Source of the DNA: Corynebacterium halotolerans
GTDB taxonomy: Bacteria > Actinomycetota > Actinomycetes > Mycobacteriales > Mycobacteriaceae
NCBI RefSeq assembly: GCF_001056295.1
Contig: NZ_JVMD01000015.1
Location: forward strand, 124,001-188,000
Reading direction: 5' to 3'
Length of the DNA stretch: 64,000 bases
Shown: in pieces, positions 1-8,055 of the stretch
Position numbering within the stretch: position 1 is the first letter of the stretch
Layout of the letters: each line of letters starts with the position of its first letter
Notes under the pieces: model-generated
What the model saw: only the letters and a program-made list of their open reading frames with translations
Database searches by the model: none
Told to the model about the DNA's origin: nothing
Position numbers and translations under genes: made by a program

Positions 1-333
1 GTAGGGGAGGGGCGCTGCGGGGCGGGGACGTTGCGGGAGTTGGCTGGGAATCTCGGAAGGCGAACCGGGGAATTTGGGCAGGCGGACAGCCGAGCGAAGA
101 GCGTGCATGAGGCGCGCTAAATCGAACGAGGAATCGATATCCGTGTCGGCGCTCGAAAATGCAACGATGGGTGCAGTGTGTGTGTGGGGGTAATGGCCTT
201 TCTGGCATGCAACGTTGGTAAAACGTGTGCGGGAAGCGCGATGTGGGCGGCCGCTTTGTCGGGTTCATATGAGATCGAAAAATAGTTCGGGTTTCGGCTG
301 GCCATCGTCGTGAAGCTCCGTGATGATGGGGGC
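1..333. other. Left-edge region without a recognised gene
   Basis: No convincing reading frame starts here. Long frames on the minus strand run into the following gene and look like high-GC shadows. The right end (about 240-300) is relatively A+T rich and may hold the promoter of the DUF222 gene. A copy of the dispersed GCTTNACGACG motif (reverse orientation) lies at 306-316, just before the next gene. Confidence 0.5.
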
Positions 334-2019
334 ATGACCGGACCAGCGGGATGTGCCACGGACCTCCTCGCCGCCATCGCCACCATCGGCGAGGCGGTCG
401 AGGTGGCGACCGGTGGGTGGGACCGGCTGGATCGGCAGCAGGTCGACGACGCGTACGCGGCCCTGGAGCGGGCCCGCAAGAGGATGGCCATCATCGACGC
501 GGAGTTCATGAAGGTGCTTCGGACGCATCACCATGTGCCGGATCGGGCGGTGGCGAAAAGGTTCGCGGAGTGCGCGAACACGTCGCGCGCCGAGGGTCGC
601 CGGCGTGCCGCGGCGCACCATCGGCTGCATCAGTGGGAGCCCCAGTACGATTCCTCCACCAATCCCGAGTACATGCCCGCGGTGCGGGAGAAGGTAGAAC
701 AGGGAGTCATCGGCGCCGACGCCGTGGAGAAGATCGACCGGGCGATTCGCTCCATGCCATTCAAAATCCAGGCGGAACTCACCGAAAAGGCCGATCCCCA
801 CATCGCCGAATTGGTGGAGAAGATCCGCGTCGATGACCTCGATCAGCTCGGGACGATGCTGCGCGCGCTGTTCGGGATCGATGACCCGTACACCGACGAG
901 GATCGCAAGCGGAACCGTTCGATCCGCGTGGGCAAGCAGGGCCACGAAGGCATGAGCAAGATCTACGGCCATCTCACGCCGCATCTGGCCGCGCTGTTCA
1001 AGAGGCTCGCCGCCGATCATGGGCGCCCCGGTGGTTTGCTTGACGACGCCGCGGATGACCTGCGCACACCTTCCCAGCGCCTTCACGACGCCGTGGAATC
1101 CGCGCTGGCCGCGGGGTTCGGTCGCGGCGCCGACCCGACCGGTGGTGAAGGGTGGGGTTCGGATCCGGACGGTGGAGCACCCGAGGGTGGTGTGGACTCC
1201 GCGGGAGGTTCTCGGCCGCAAAATGACGAGGACCCCGACGTGGACCCTTGCCCGGGAGATGGCATGGCGCCCGAGGGCGGTGGCAGGCCCGAGGATGATT
1301 CCCCGTTGGGTCGCGGTGGCGCGGTCGTCGATCCGAGCTTCGGTGCGGATTCCGATACGTGCTACGGGATCTCCGACCGTGACGGCGGGCGGACGCACAA
1401 GCGGAAGCGTGGTCGTCTGGCGCCGGCGCGGGGGACGACCTCGATCGTCGCGGTAACCACGTTGGCGGAGCTGCTGGCGCTCAACGGAACTGCGTCAACT
1501 GACACGAACGTGCAGATGACGGTGGCCGATGCCGTCGAGCGTTGCGATGCTCGCAACCTGTTCCTCCAGGTTCTCGATTTCCGGGGCCGGACCCTGTACT
1601 TCGGGCGGTCGCGGAGGCTCGGATCGATGGATCAGTACCTCGCCCTCTTCGGAGAGGAGGGGATGAGCTCGGCACCGATGTCCTCGGCGCCGGCGGCGTC
1701 GTGCCACATGCACCACATCCAGGGCTGGAAGTTCGGCGGCAAGACCGATCTGCCGAACTTCACGTTCGTCGACCCCGGCACCCACGCGAACACCGACGAC
1801 TCGAGGACCGACCCCGACAAGTGGTGGTCCCGCCCGGGTAATGGCACGGAGGAACCCCGGGTCGTGTGGGATCCACCGAGATCCATGGACCCCGAGCGCA
1901 ATCCGGCCGAAAACGAGCATCCGGCGGGGTGGTGCAATCCCGGCCGGGTGATTCGCAGGGAGAATCGCAGGCGAGAGCGGCGCCCCGACCCCGAAGGCGA
2001 TGCGCTCGACGTGTCCTGA
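334..2019 (+). CDS. DUF222 / HNH endonuclease-like protein (13E12 type)
   Basis: The protein has 561 residues with a helical DUF222 region in the first half, a low-complexity Gly/Asp/Pro-rich linker (about 240-350) and a C-terminal HNH motif. The HNH core is CHMHHIQGWKFGGKT near residues 456-470, followed by LPNF, which fits a metal-dependent nuclease fold. Such proteins are multicopy in actinobacteria, and their role is not established. I prefer ATG 334, preceded by a GGGGG run, over GTG 310. GTG 310 lies inside a dispersed repeat motif and has no Shine-Dalgarno sequence. It stands alone; the next gene begins about 105 bases downstream. Confidence 0.8.
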   Translation: MTGPAGCATDLLAAIATIGEAVEVATGGWDRLDRQQVDDAYAALERARKRMAIIDAEFMKVLRTHHHVPDRAVAKRFAECANTSRAEGRRRAAAHHRLHQWEPQYDSSTNPEYMPAVREKVEQGVIGADAVEKIDRAIRSMPFKIQAELTEKADPHIAELVEKIRVDDLDQLGTMLRALFGIDDPYTDEDRKRNRSIRVGKQGHEGMSKIYGHLTPHLAALFKRLAADHGRPGGLLDDAADDLRTPSQRLHDAVESALAAGFGRGADPTGGEGWGSDPDGGAPEGGVDSAGGSRPQNDEDPDVDPCPGDGMAPEGGGRPEDDSPLGRGGAVVDPSFGADSDTCYGISDRDGGRTHKRKRGRLAPARGTTSIVAVTTLAELLALNGTASTDTNVQMTVADAVERCDARNLFLQVLDFRGRTLYFGRSRRLGSMDQYLALFGEEGMSSAPMSSAPAASCHMHHIQGWKFGGKTDLPNFTFVDPGTHANTDDSRTDPDKWWSRPGNGTEEPRVVWDPPRSMDPERNPAENEHPAGWCNPGRVIRRENRRRERRPDPEGDALDVS

Positions 2020-2053
2020 TGCCGCCGTCTAGTACCCCGGTATGACCCGGCAA

Positions 2054-2097
2054 CGCCAAATCGACCTGCGGAAACCATCCCGTGGGGCGATTTGGCG
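2054..2097. promoter_or_regulatory. 10-bp perfect inverted repeat upstream of ABC exporter
   Basis: CGCCAAATCG (2054-2063) and its exact complement CGATTTGGCG (2088-2097) flank a 24-base spacer, ending 27 bases before the ATPase start codon. It could be an operator or a leader hairpin. No adjacent regulator gene was seen to name its binder. Confidence 0.45.
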
Positions 2098-2124
2098 CAC
2101 CCGCATTTCGATGACCATGGGGTC

Positions 2125-2868
2125 ATGTTCGAAATCAGGAATCTCACCAAGTCCTACGGCCGCAACCGGATCGTGGAGGACCTCACCTTCAACGTCCCGG
2201 ACGGCGCCGTCACCGGCTTCCTCGGCCCCAACGGCTCCGGCAAGTCGACGACCATGCGCTGCATGCTCGGCCTCGACCGCATCGACCGCGGCGAAGCACT
2301 CGTCGACGGCCGCCCCCTGTCCGGCTACCGGGCCCCCGCCCGCGTCGTCGGCGCCATGCTCGACGCCGGCTGGATGAACCCCAAGCTCACCGCACGCGGG
2401 CACCTCCGCTCCGTCGCCCGATCCGCCGCGATCGACGACACCCGCGTCGGCGAATGCCTCTCGCTCGTCGGCCTGGAGTCCGTCGCGGGCAAGCGCATCG
2501 GCGGATTCTCGCTCGGCATGAAGCAGCGGCTCGGGCTCGCCACGGCGATGCTCGGCGACCCGTCGCACCTCGTGCTCGACGAACCCGTCAACGGCCTCGA
2601 CCCAGACGGCATCCGCTGGATCCGCCGCTCCATCCGCGCCTTCGCCGACGAAGGCCGCTCCGTCCTCGTCTCCTCCCACCTCCTGTCCGAGATGGAAGTC
2701 ACCGCCGATCGGCTGGTGATCATCGGCAAGGGCCGGTTGATCGGGGAGTGGGACAAGGAAGAGCTTCTCGACGGCCACGACAACCTCGAAGAGGCCTACT
2801 GGGAGGTCGCCTCCCGGCACGCGGAGTACGGCAGCGACGGCGGTTATCCCGGAAGGGCCGCGGCGTAG
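2125..2868 (+). CDS. ABC transporter ATP-binding protein
   Basis: A 247-residue cytoplasmic ATPase that powers the permease encoded next. Walker A is GPNGSGKST (near residue 36), the signature is FSLGMKQRLG, and Walker B with the catalytic Glu is HLVLDEPVNGLD. The Q-loop is not distinct. The layout matches CcmA/drug-exporter type subunits of the kind paired with ABC-2 permeases. ATG 2125 begins at MFEIRNLTKSYG, where the family normally starts. An in-frame TTG at 2092 would add residues unlike the family. The substrate cannot be deduced. Confidence 0.88.
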   Translation: MFEIRNLTKSYGRNRIVEDLTFNVPDGAVTGFLGPNGSGKSTTMRCMLGLDRIDRGEALVDGRPLSGYRAPARVVGAMLDAGWMNPKLTARGHLRSVARSAAIDDTRVGECLSLVGLESVAGKRIGGFSLGMKQRLGLATAMLGDPSHLVLDEPVNGLDPDGIRWIRRSIRAFADEGRSVLVSSHLLSEMEVTADRLVIIGKGRLIGEWDKEELLDGHDNLEEAYWEVASRHAEYGSDGGYPGRAAA

Positions 2869-2968
2869 GTCATCGCCGAAGAGACCGGCCCTCCCCGGAC
2901 CCAGCTCGGCGCCGCCCTCCGACCACCGCGACCCGCGCGGCAACCACCACAACTTCAGGAGAAACACA

Positions 2969-3889
2969 ATGAGCACCTCGACTACGAACACAGCGACCAC
3001 CGACAACGCGGCCACCAACACCCCGGCCACCGGCAACACGGCCACCAACACCCCGGCCTCCGGCAGCACGACTGCGAACACAGCCACCGCCGGCGAGACG
3101 ACCACGAATAACTCGAGCACCGCGCCCCCGACGTTCGCCGTGCAGCCCGCACCCGTCCCCGGTGCGCTCAACCTGCTCGGCTCCGAACTCGGCCGGATGT
3201 TGAACCTGCGGTCGACCTGGGGATACGTCATCTCGATGCTCGCGTTCACCGTCGGCCTGCCCGTGATGGCGTGGCTGACCACGCGCGGCGATGCGACGAC
3301 TTTCCGCTATGAACCGACGTTCGACCAGGTGCTGGTCAGCGCGGACATCGTGGTGATCCTCGCCATGATCTTCGCCGCCGCCGGCTCCGCCTCCGAGATC
3401 TCCGGGCGCAGGGTCGCATTCGGGTACCTCACGGCGAACAGCCGCCCCGGCGTGCACGTCGCCCGGATGGCCGCGCAGCTGATCATCGTCGCCGCCACGG
3501 TCATCGCCGGATTCGCCATCGCCGCCGGTTTCCTCGCGGCGGTCGGGGTCCTCGTCCCCGAGAAGTTCGCCCTCGCCGCCGGCATGGTCGGCATGATGCT
3601 CCTGTGGACCGCCATCGGCTCGGCCGTCGGCATGCTCGTCCCCGTCACCGCCGTTGCGGTGGGCCTGCCGATCGCATGGATTATGGTCATCGAGATGGCC
3701 GTCAGCCAGGTGCCCGTCGAGTTCTTCCAGACCCTCAGCAAGTACCTGCCGTGGATCGCGTCGCGACAGCTCACCGGCATGATGGACACCGGCATCTCCG
3801 GCACCCACGCCGGACTGGTCCTCGCGGCCTGGGCCATCGCGGTCATCGGCGGCGGCCTCGTCGCCGCCTCCCGCCGCGACGTGAAGTAG
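2969..3889 (+). CDS. ABC transporter permease with Thr/Asn-rich N-terminus
   Basis: A 306-residue membrane protein, 100 bases downstream of its ATPase and preceded by an AGGAG ribosome site. About six hydrophobic segments occupy residues 83-300, consistent with an ABC-2 type export permease. Residues 2-48 are an unusual low-complexity stretch of Thr, Asn, Ala and Gly built from repeats such as NTPATGNTATNTPASG. It is probably disordered and cytoplasmic. The DNA there is itself repeated, so the length may vary between strains. The exported substrate is unknown; peptide or drug export would be the usual guess. Confidence 0.8.
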   Translation: MSTSTTNTATTDNAATNTPATGNTATNTPASGSTTANTATAGETTTNNSSTAPPTFAVQPAPVPGALNLLGSELGRMLNLRSTWGYVISMLAFTVGLPVMAWLTTRGDATTFRYEPTFDQVLVSADIVVILAMIFAAAGSASEISGRRVAFGYLTANSRPGVHVARMAAQLIIVAATVIAGFAIAAGFLAAVGVLVPEKFALAAGMVGMMLLWTAIGSAVGMLVPVTAVAVGLPIAWIMVIEMAVSQVPVEFFQTLSKYLPWIASRQLTGMMDTGISGTHAGLVLAAWAIAVIGGGLVAASRRDVK

Positions 3890-4033
3890 ATCCCCGTGGA
3901 TTTGCTCCCCGTGAAGTAGGACTCGTGTAGTGGGCCCCGCGGCGCAGCAAGTCCCGGATCAAGTCCAGCATCAAGCCCCACCACGCAGCAGATCCAGCAG
4001 TGCAGCAGTTCGAAAAACCGGCTGCTTTCCGAC

Positions 4034-4066
4034 GGCGCGGCCGCTACCCCAGCGGCCGCGCCTTTT
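4034..4066 (+). terminator. Rho-independent terminator after the ABC exporter
   Basis: A perfect 12-bp stem, GGCGCGGCCGCT (4034-4045) with AGCGGCCGCGCC (4051-4062), has a 5-base loop and a following TTTT. It serves the rightward ABC operon. The stem overlaps the stop codon (4044-4046) of the convergent gene. Confidence 0.85.
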
Positions 4067-4763
4067 CGATGTCGGCGATCCTCGCCATCCGCTCGTCGTC
4101 GCCGCCGCGCACGATCACCGCCGCACCCCCCACGGACCACGCCGCGAGCACCGAACGGATCCATTCTTCCGCGGTCGGGCCCCCGGCCCAGCCGGCCGAA
4201 ATGACGCGCGCGCCGTCGTCCAGGCCCGCCTCCGCGGCGACCTCTTTCGCGCGGGCGGCGAGCTCGGCGGGCGTGAGGTCGTCGAGAAGCACCTGGCCCT
4301 CATCCGGGCCCATGCCGATGTAGCCGTCCGGATGCAGCCGGACCTCCGGGCCGAAATCGATGACGCCCGGGGGAATCTCCCCGCCCGTTTCGACGACGCC
4401 GCGGCCGAAGACGTCATCGGTGACGGCGGCGAGGTAGGCGTCGGGGAACTTCTCCTCCCACTCGGAAAGCTTGCCGACGGTGGTGAACACCACCAGGGGA
4501 TCCTCGCTCGAAAGCTCGATGCCCGCGCGTTCGGCGCCCGCGACGATGCACGCCGCCTGCCAGATCGGGGGCAGGTCGATCCACGCGGAATCGCCCGGAT
4601 CGAGGTCGAACTCGTCGTGGAGCATGTTGCCGATCTTCGACGCCCAGTTGTCCAGCGTGATGGCGCTCAAATCGGTGCGGCCACCTGTGGTTTCGTCGTA
4701 GCAGGTGAGACGGGGGACGGAAGGGTCGTCGGACAGGAGTTCCTTGAGCAGTTCCACGCCCAC
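4044..4763 (-). CDS. TIGR03089 family protein
   Basis: A 239-residue protein beginning MGVELLKELLSDDPSVPRLT. It matches the actinobacterial TIGR03089 family, which resembles the N-terminal half of AMP-forming acyl-adenylate enzymes but lacks a complete catalytic domain. Visible family features are the CYDETTGGRTDLSAITLDNWA segment split around residues 20-40 and the ACIVAGAERAGIEL region. The function is unknown. It is single-gene and convergent with the ABC operon, and its stop lies in the terminator stem. The upstream gene on the same strand is only about 30 bases away, so co-transcription is possible. Confidence 0.8.
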   Translation of the reverse strand: MGVELLKELLSDDPSVPRLTCYDETTGGRTDLSAITLDNWASKIGNMLHDEFDLDPGDSAWIDLPPIWQAACIVAGAERAGIELSSEDPLVVFTTVGKLSEWEEKFPDAYLAAVTDDVFGRGVVETGGEIPPGVIDFGPEVRLHPDGYIGMGPDEGQVLLDDLTPAELAARAKEVAAEAGLDDGARVISAGWAGGPTAEEWIRSVLAAWSVGGAAVIVRGGDDERMARIADIEKARPLG

Positions 4764-4797
4764 AAGGGTAGCGGCGAAAGCGGAGCGGGTGGCGCGG

Positions 4798-5736
4798 TTA
4801 CCCCAGCAGCAGCGCGATGACCAGGACCACCGGCACGCACGCCAACGTGGTGACGACCGCGGAGTCCCTGGCCTGCACCGTGCCCCGCCCGAAACGCGAC
4901 GAGAACGTGTAGACGTTCTGCGCCGTCGGCAGCGCCGCGATGACCACCGCCGCCAGCAGCGCGTGGCCCTCCATCCCCAGCAGCACCGACGCGATGAACC
5001 ACGCGGCCAGCGGCTGCCCGAGGTTTTTCAGCACCGACGACACGACGATCGCCCGCCGCGGCGCGGTGCCCTTCCGCAGCACCGCCGTCCCATGCAACCC
5101 GATGCCGAACGCCAGCAGAGCCATGGGCACGGCGGCCTGGCCGAGCAGGCCGATGGGAGAGGCCAGCACCGTCGGCAAGCCATCCGGCAGCGCCCCGGCC
5201 GCCAGGCCCAGCGCGGCGCCGACGAAGATGGGGTTCTTCAGGGGCGTCATCAGGGTGCGCCGGATGTCCAGGCGCCCGTGCCGCGACGTCAGGATGTCCA
5301 GCACCGTGAGGCAGACCGGCGCGTAGAACGCGATCTGGAAGATCAGCGCCGGCACGACCGCGGTGGCGTCGTGGAGGACGGCGGTGGCGATGGGGATGCC
5401 CAGGTTGGCGACGTTGTTGTAGCTCGACGACATCGCGCCGACGACGCGCTCCGGCCCCCGCTGGCCGACGAGCGGTTTGGCCAGCAGCAGGTACACGGCG
5501 GCGACCGTCAGCGCCGAACCCGCCGCCACCGCGAACGCCTGCCCCAGCGCCGCCCCCGCATCGGAACGGGCCAGGGTGTGCAGCAGCATGCAGGGCATGG
5601 CCACCCAGTAGACGACCATGTTAAGCGCGAAGCCGCCGTTCTTGCCCAGCACGCCGCCGCGGCCGACGAGCCAGCCGATGAAGATGATCAGCGCCACCGA
5701 GCCGAAGCCGGTGAGGATCTGCATCAGGTCGGGCAT
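4798..5736 (-). CDS. AEC family transporter
   Basis: A 312-residue integral membrane protein with about ten hydrophobic segments in two five-helix halves, as in the auxin efflux carrier (AEC) family. It begins MPDLMQILTGFGSVALIIFIGWLVG and includes the conserved SYNNVANLGIPIA and NPIFVGAALGL stretches (around residues 140 and 200). Bacterial members export or exchange organic acids such as malate, but the substrate here is not predictable. An AAAGGCCCCC-like ribosome site precedes the ATG. It reads leftward toward the TIGR03089 gene. Confidence 0.85.
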   Translation of the reverse strand: MPDLMQILTGFGSVALIIFIGWLVGRGGVLGKNGGFALNMVVYWVAMPCMLLHTLARSDAGAALGQAFAVAAGSALTVAAVYLLLAKPLVGQRGPERVVGAMSSSYNNVANLGIPIATAVLHDATAVVPALIFQIAFYAPVCLTVLDILTSRHGRLDIRRTLMTPLKNPIFVGAALGLAAGALPDGLPTVLASPIGLLGQAAVPMALLAFGIGLHGTAVLRKGTAPRRAIVVSSVLKNLGQPLAAWFIASVLLGMEGHALLAAVVIAALPTAQNVYTFSSRFGRGTVQARDSAVVTTLACVPVVLVIALLLG

Positions 5737-5802
5737 GGGGGCCTTTCGGGAGCGGGGACGGGGTGGCGGGGGATGGGTCGTGTGGGGCGGCCGGGCATCA
5801 GA

Positions 5803-5850
5803 AAACGGACCCGGCCACTTCCCGTCGGGGAAGCGGAACCGGGTCCGTTT
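5803..5850 (-). terminator. Terminator of the rpsR ribosomal operon
   Basis: AAACGGACCCGG (5803-5814) pairs perfectly with CCGGGTCCGTTT (5839-5850). A second inner stem of the CTTCCC/GGGAAG type sits in the loop. It lies about 95 bases past rpsR on the minus strand and has A/T ends on both sides. It could act in both directions. Confidence 0.75.
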
Positions 5851-5943
5851 ACGCTGTCATCGCATGTTCATCGTCATGCGGCCAGCGCTTGAATCAGCCT
5901 TGCGGCGGGTGTTCGATTGATCGGCTCCCGCCGACCAGCCGAC

Positions 5944-6195
5944 TTAGCGGCTGGTGAACGGCAGGAGGGCCATCTCGCGGGCGTTCTTGACCGCGGTGGC
6001 GACCTGGCGCTGCTGCTGGGGGGTCAGGCCGGTCACGCGACGGGAGCGGATCTTGCCCCGGTCGGAGATGAACTGACGCAGCAGGTTGATGTCCTTGTAA
6101 TCGACCTTCTCAACGCCGGCGGCCTTGAGCGGGTTCTTCTTCGGGCGGCGGGACTGCTCCATCCGCGCCTTCTTGTTGCCGTGGTTGCGCTTCAT
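5944..6195 (-). CDS. rpsR: 30S ribosomal protein S18 (zinc-independent paralogue)
   Basis: S18, 83 residues, of the small-subunit platform near the mRNA exit. The sequence starts [20 protein letters not shown] and contains the family core [19 protein letters not shown] and [20 protein letters not shown] (about residues 31-70). It has no cysteines, unlike zinc-ribbon (C+) S18 forms. It is the last gene of the leftward rpmB-rpmG-rpsN-rpsR unit, 15 bases after rpsN. In mycobacteria the equivalent C- set is induced by zinc starvation through Zur. I saw no clear Zur box here. Confidence 0.96.
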   Translation of the reverse strand: MKRNHGNKKARMEQSRRPKKNPLKAAGVEKVDYKDINLLRQFISDRGKIRSRRVTGLTPQQQRQVATAVKNAREMALLPFTSR

Positions 6196-6210
6196 GTGAG
6201 TGTCTCCCTC

Positions 6211-6516
6211 TTACCAGCTGGACTTACGGACGCCCGGGAGCTCGCCACGGTGGGCCATCTCACGGACGCGGACGCGGGACAGACCGAACTTGCGCAGGTA
6301 ACCACGCGGGCGGCCGTCGGCGGCGTCACGGTTGCGGACGCGGACCGGGGAGGCGTCGCGCGGCTGACGGTTCAGCTCGTACTGCGCCTCGGCACGATCC
6401 TCGTCGGAGGTGTTCGGGGACTTGATGATGGCCTTGAGCTCAGCGCGACGCTCGGCGTAGCGGGCGACGATCTCCTTGCGCTGCTCGTTCTTGGCGATCT
6501 TGGACTTCTTGGCCAT
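6211..6516 (-). CDS. rpsN: 30S ribosomal protein S14 (long, zinc-independent form)
   Basis: S14, 101 residues, in the 30S head. This is the long C- type, with no CxxC pairs and the C-terminal signature [21 protein letters not shown] (last 25 residues, conserved Gly-Leu-x-Lys-x-Ser end). It sits 3 bases downstream of rpmG and 15 bases upstream of rpsR, so translation is probably coupled. Short zinc-binding S14 forms are about 61 residues and carry four Cys, so this is clearly the other class. Confidence 0.96.
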   Translation of the reverse strand: MAKKSKIAKNEQRKEIVARYAERRAELKAIIKSPNTSDEDRAEAQYELNRQPRDASPVRVRNRDAADGRPRGYLRKFGLSRVRVREMAHRGELPGVRKSSW

Positions 6517-6519
6517 GAG

Positions 6520-6684
6520 TTAGCGCTCCTCGCGGAATTCGACGTGCTTGCGGGCGATCGGATCGTACTTCTTCAGCGTGATGCGATCCGGGTTGTTCCG
6601 CTTGTTCTTCCGCGTGACGTACGTGTAACCCGTACCCGCGGTCGACTTCAGCTTGATGATGGGACGAATGTCATTACGTGCCAT
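6520..6684 (-). CDS. rpmG: 50S ribosomal protein L33 (zinc-independent)
   Basis: A 54-residue L33 read from ATG 6684: [19 protein letters not shown], then [20 protein letters not shown], ending [11 protein letters not shown]. It lacks the four cysteines of C+ L33. The gene directly abuts rpmB (stop 6685) and ends 3 bases before rpsN. It is too short for many gene callers but matches the family end to end. Confidence 0.95.
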   Translation of the reverse strand: MARNDIRPIIKLKSTAGTGYTYVTRKNKRNNPDRITLKKYDPIARKHVEFREER

Positions 6685-6921
6685 TTAGATCTTCTCCCCA
6701 CGGGCGCGGATCTGGGCCACGACGGCCTCGATCCCGAGCTTGTCGATGGTCTTGAGACCCTTCGGGGACACCGTCAGGGTGATGGTGCGCCCCTCGGAGG
6801 CGAGGTAGAACTTCTTGCGCTGCACGTTGGGGTTCCAACGGCGTGAGGTGCGCCGGTGCGAGTGGGAGACGGTCTTGCCGAAGCTCGGCTTCCGTCCCGT
6901 GACCTGGCAAATCGCCGACAT
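6685..6921 (-). CDS. rpmB: 50S ribosomal protein L28
   Basis: L28, 78 residues: [20 protein letters not shown] at the start, then [14 protein letters not shown] and the [14 protein letters not shown] core. It has a single Cys at residue 5 and no CxxC pairs, so it is the C- type. It is first in the leftward ribosomal unit. The start is ATG 6921; longer in-frame extensions are unlike the family. The preceding 514-base gap must hold its promoter. A TAGGGT hexamer reading leftward at 7149-7144 is a candidate -10. Confidence 0.95.
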   Translation of the reverse strand: MSAICQVTGRKPSFGKTVSHSHRRTSRRWNPNVQRKKFYLASEGRTITLTVSPKGLKTIDKLGIEAVVAQIRARGEKI

Positions 6922-7435
6922 GGGCTTTCCTTTGCTTCCTGGCCGCCCATCAGCCGGCTGCGAGGCGCCGCACCGGTCCAGAATCGCCGCTTCCCCTCCT
7001 GCTCGTGGTGCCGGCGGATCTGCCGGGCGGTACGTGCGTGAACACTGCTCAGGTGCTCGGAGGGGGAGTGCTCTTCTGTTCCGGGGCGCCGTCGTGCCAG
7101 GGCACTGGGCGTCAAACGAATAAACAGACAACAGCGAGGGTCTACCCTACAGGCCGCCCCCGCCGGATTCCTAATCGCCTGGGAGCACGCCCATTTGCCG
7201 CGGGTGCGGCGCCGGCCCCGGCCCACGCGTTTTTCCTTATGGGCGGCCGCGGGTGTAGGGTGCTAGAGGTTCATCGCCGATTCAGCGGCGATGTTGCACG
7301 CATACGAACCCAACTCGGGCACGATCCGGGCTCCGGCGCGATCCACGTTCCGCGGCGAATCATACGTCGTGAAGCGAAAATCCGCCCACGCCGCCCGGAA
7401 GCGACCCGTAGTTCAATCCTGAGGGAATCGAAAGC
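6922..7435. promoter_or_regulatory. Divergent promoter/leader region between rpmB and rpmE2
   Basis: This 514-base gap contains no credible gene. Two TAGGGT hexamers, leftward at 7149-7144 and rightward at 7256-7261, resemble corynebacterial -10 elements and would give leaders of about 215 and 170 bases. A perfect 8-bp hairpin, CATCGCCG / CGGCGATG (7272-7279 with 7286-7293), lies near the 5-prime end of the rpmE2 leader. A GCTTNACGACG motif copy is at 7365-7375. Confidence 0.5.
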
Positions 7436-7705
7436 ATGAAGAAGGACATCCACCCCGACTACCACCCGGTGGTCTTCCAGGATGCGGGCACGGGCACTCA
7501 GTTCCTGACCCGTTCCACCGCCACTTCTGGCCGCACCGTCCAGTGGGAGGACGGCAATGAGTACCCGCTCATCGTCGTCGACGTGACCTCCGAGTCGCAC
7601 CCGTTCTGGACCGGCGCCCAGCGTGTCATGGACACCGCCGGCCGCGTCGAGAAGTTCCAGCGCCGTTACGGCAACCGCGTTCCGCGCCGTTCCAAGAAGA
7701 ACTAA
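7436..7705 (+). CDS. rpmE2: 50S ribosomal protein L31, type B
   Basis: Type B L31, 89 residues, of the large subunit at the inter-subunit bridge. The start is [20 protein letters not shown], with the type B features [22 protein letters not shown] and SHPFWTG (around residues 24-60). It has no zinc-binding CxxC, as expected for type B. It is preceded by a leader of about 170 bases with a hairpin and lies 18 bases upstream of rpmF, with an AAGGAGGG site between them. Confidence 0.96.
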   Translation: MKKDIHPDYHPVVFQDAGTGTQFLTRSTATSGRTVQWEDGNEYPLIVVDVTSESHPFWTGAQRVMDTAGRVEKFQRRYGNRVPRRSKKN

Positions 7706-7723
7706 GAAGGAGGGTAAACCCAA

Positions 7724-7897
7724 ATGGCAGTTCCCAAGCGCCGCATGTCGCGGGCCAATACCCGCGCCCGCCGTTCCCAGTGGAAGGCCGACAATGTCGC
7801 CCTCCAGGAGGTCAAGATCGACGGCCAGGTGCACATGGTGCCCCGCCGCCTGGTCAAGGCCGCCCAGCTCGGCCTGATCGACGTCAAACAGTTCTAG
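7724..7897 (+). CDS. rpmF: 50S ribosomal protein L32
   Basis: A 57-residue protein beginning [20 protein letters not shown], the universal L32 start, and ending with [15 protein letters not shown] and a short tail. It has none of the four C-terminal cysteines of zinc-binding L32. An AAGGAGGG Shine-Dalgarno sequence is 8-12 bases before ATG 7724. It forms an operon with rpmE2 and is followed within 25 bases by a strong terminator. Confidence 0.95.
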   Translation: MAVPKRRMSRANTRARRSQWKADNVALQEVKIDGQVHMVPRRLVKAAQLGLIDVKQF

Positions 7898-7921
7898 GAC
7901 GTCCGCAGGCTTCATCGCCGC

Positions 7922-7960
7922 AAGACCCGCTCCCCGCACCGGGGGAGCGGGTCTTCGGTC
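7922..7960 (+). terminator. Terminator of rpmE2-rpmF
   Basis: AAGACCCGCTCCCC (7922-7935) pairs with GGGGAGCGGGTCTT (about 7942-7955), a 14-bp stem followed by a T-containing tail (CGGTCTTTCG). It separates the ribosomal unit from mprA. Confidence 0.85.
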
Positions 7961-8015
7961 TTTCGGGGGCTTCCCGAGCATGTCCGGCACATGTCCCGGG
8001 CCACTTCCGGCGTTG

Positions 8016-8033
8016 CTCTCAGCGCCGGCTCAG
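8016..8033 (+). promoter_or_regulatory. Direct repeat resembling an MprA box, upstream of mprA
   Basis: CTCTCAG (8016-8022), four bases, then GGCTCAG (8027-8033): two half-sites one helical turn (11 bases) apart, 22 bases before mprA. Mycobacterial MprA binds a pair of loosely conserved 8-bp direct repeats. The same arrangement recurs upstream of pepD (10464-10481). Confidence 0.6.
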
Positions 8034-8055
8034 ACGTTCACGGCACAATGGGCGC

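Noticed and set aside
1080-1095. Further copies of the GCTTNACGACG motif (for example CCTTCACGACG near 1082, CGTCGTAAAAG near 29860, CGTCGTGAAAA near 61014)
   Set aside because: Each differs at one or more fixed positions; only exact copies were counted.
334-2019. Mobile element (intron or transposon) for the HNH protein
   Set aside because: There are no terminal repeats, reverse transcriptase or target duplication. DUF222/HNH proteins are usually ordinary chromosomal genes.
6922-7435. Zur box between the ribosomal units
   Set aside because: No palindrome of the TGAAAATCATTTTCA type was found in the gap.
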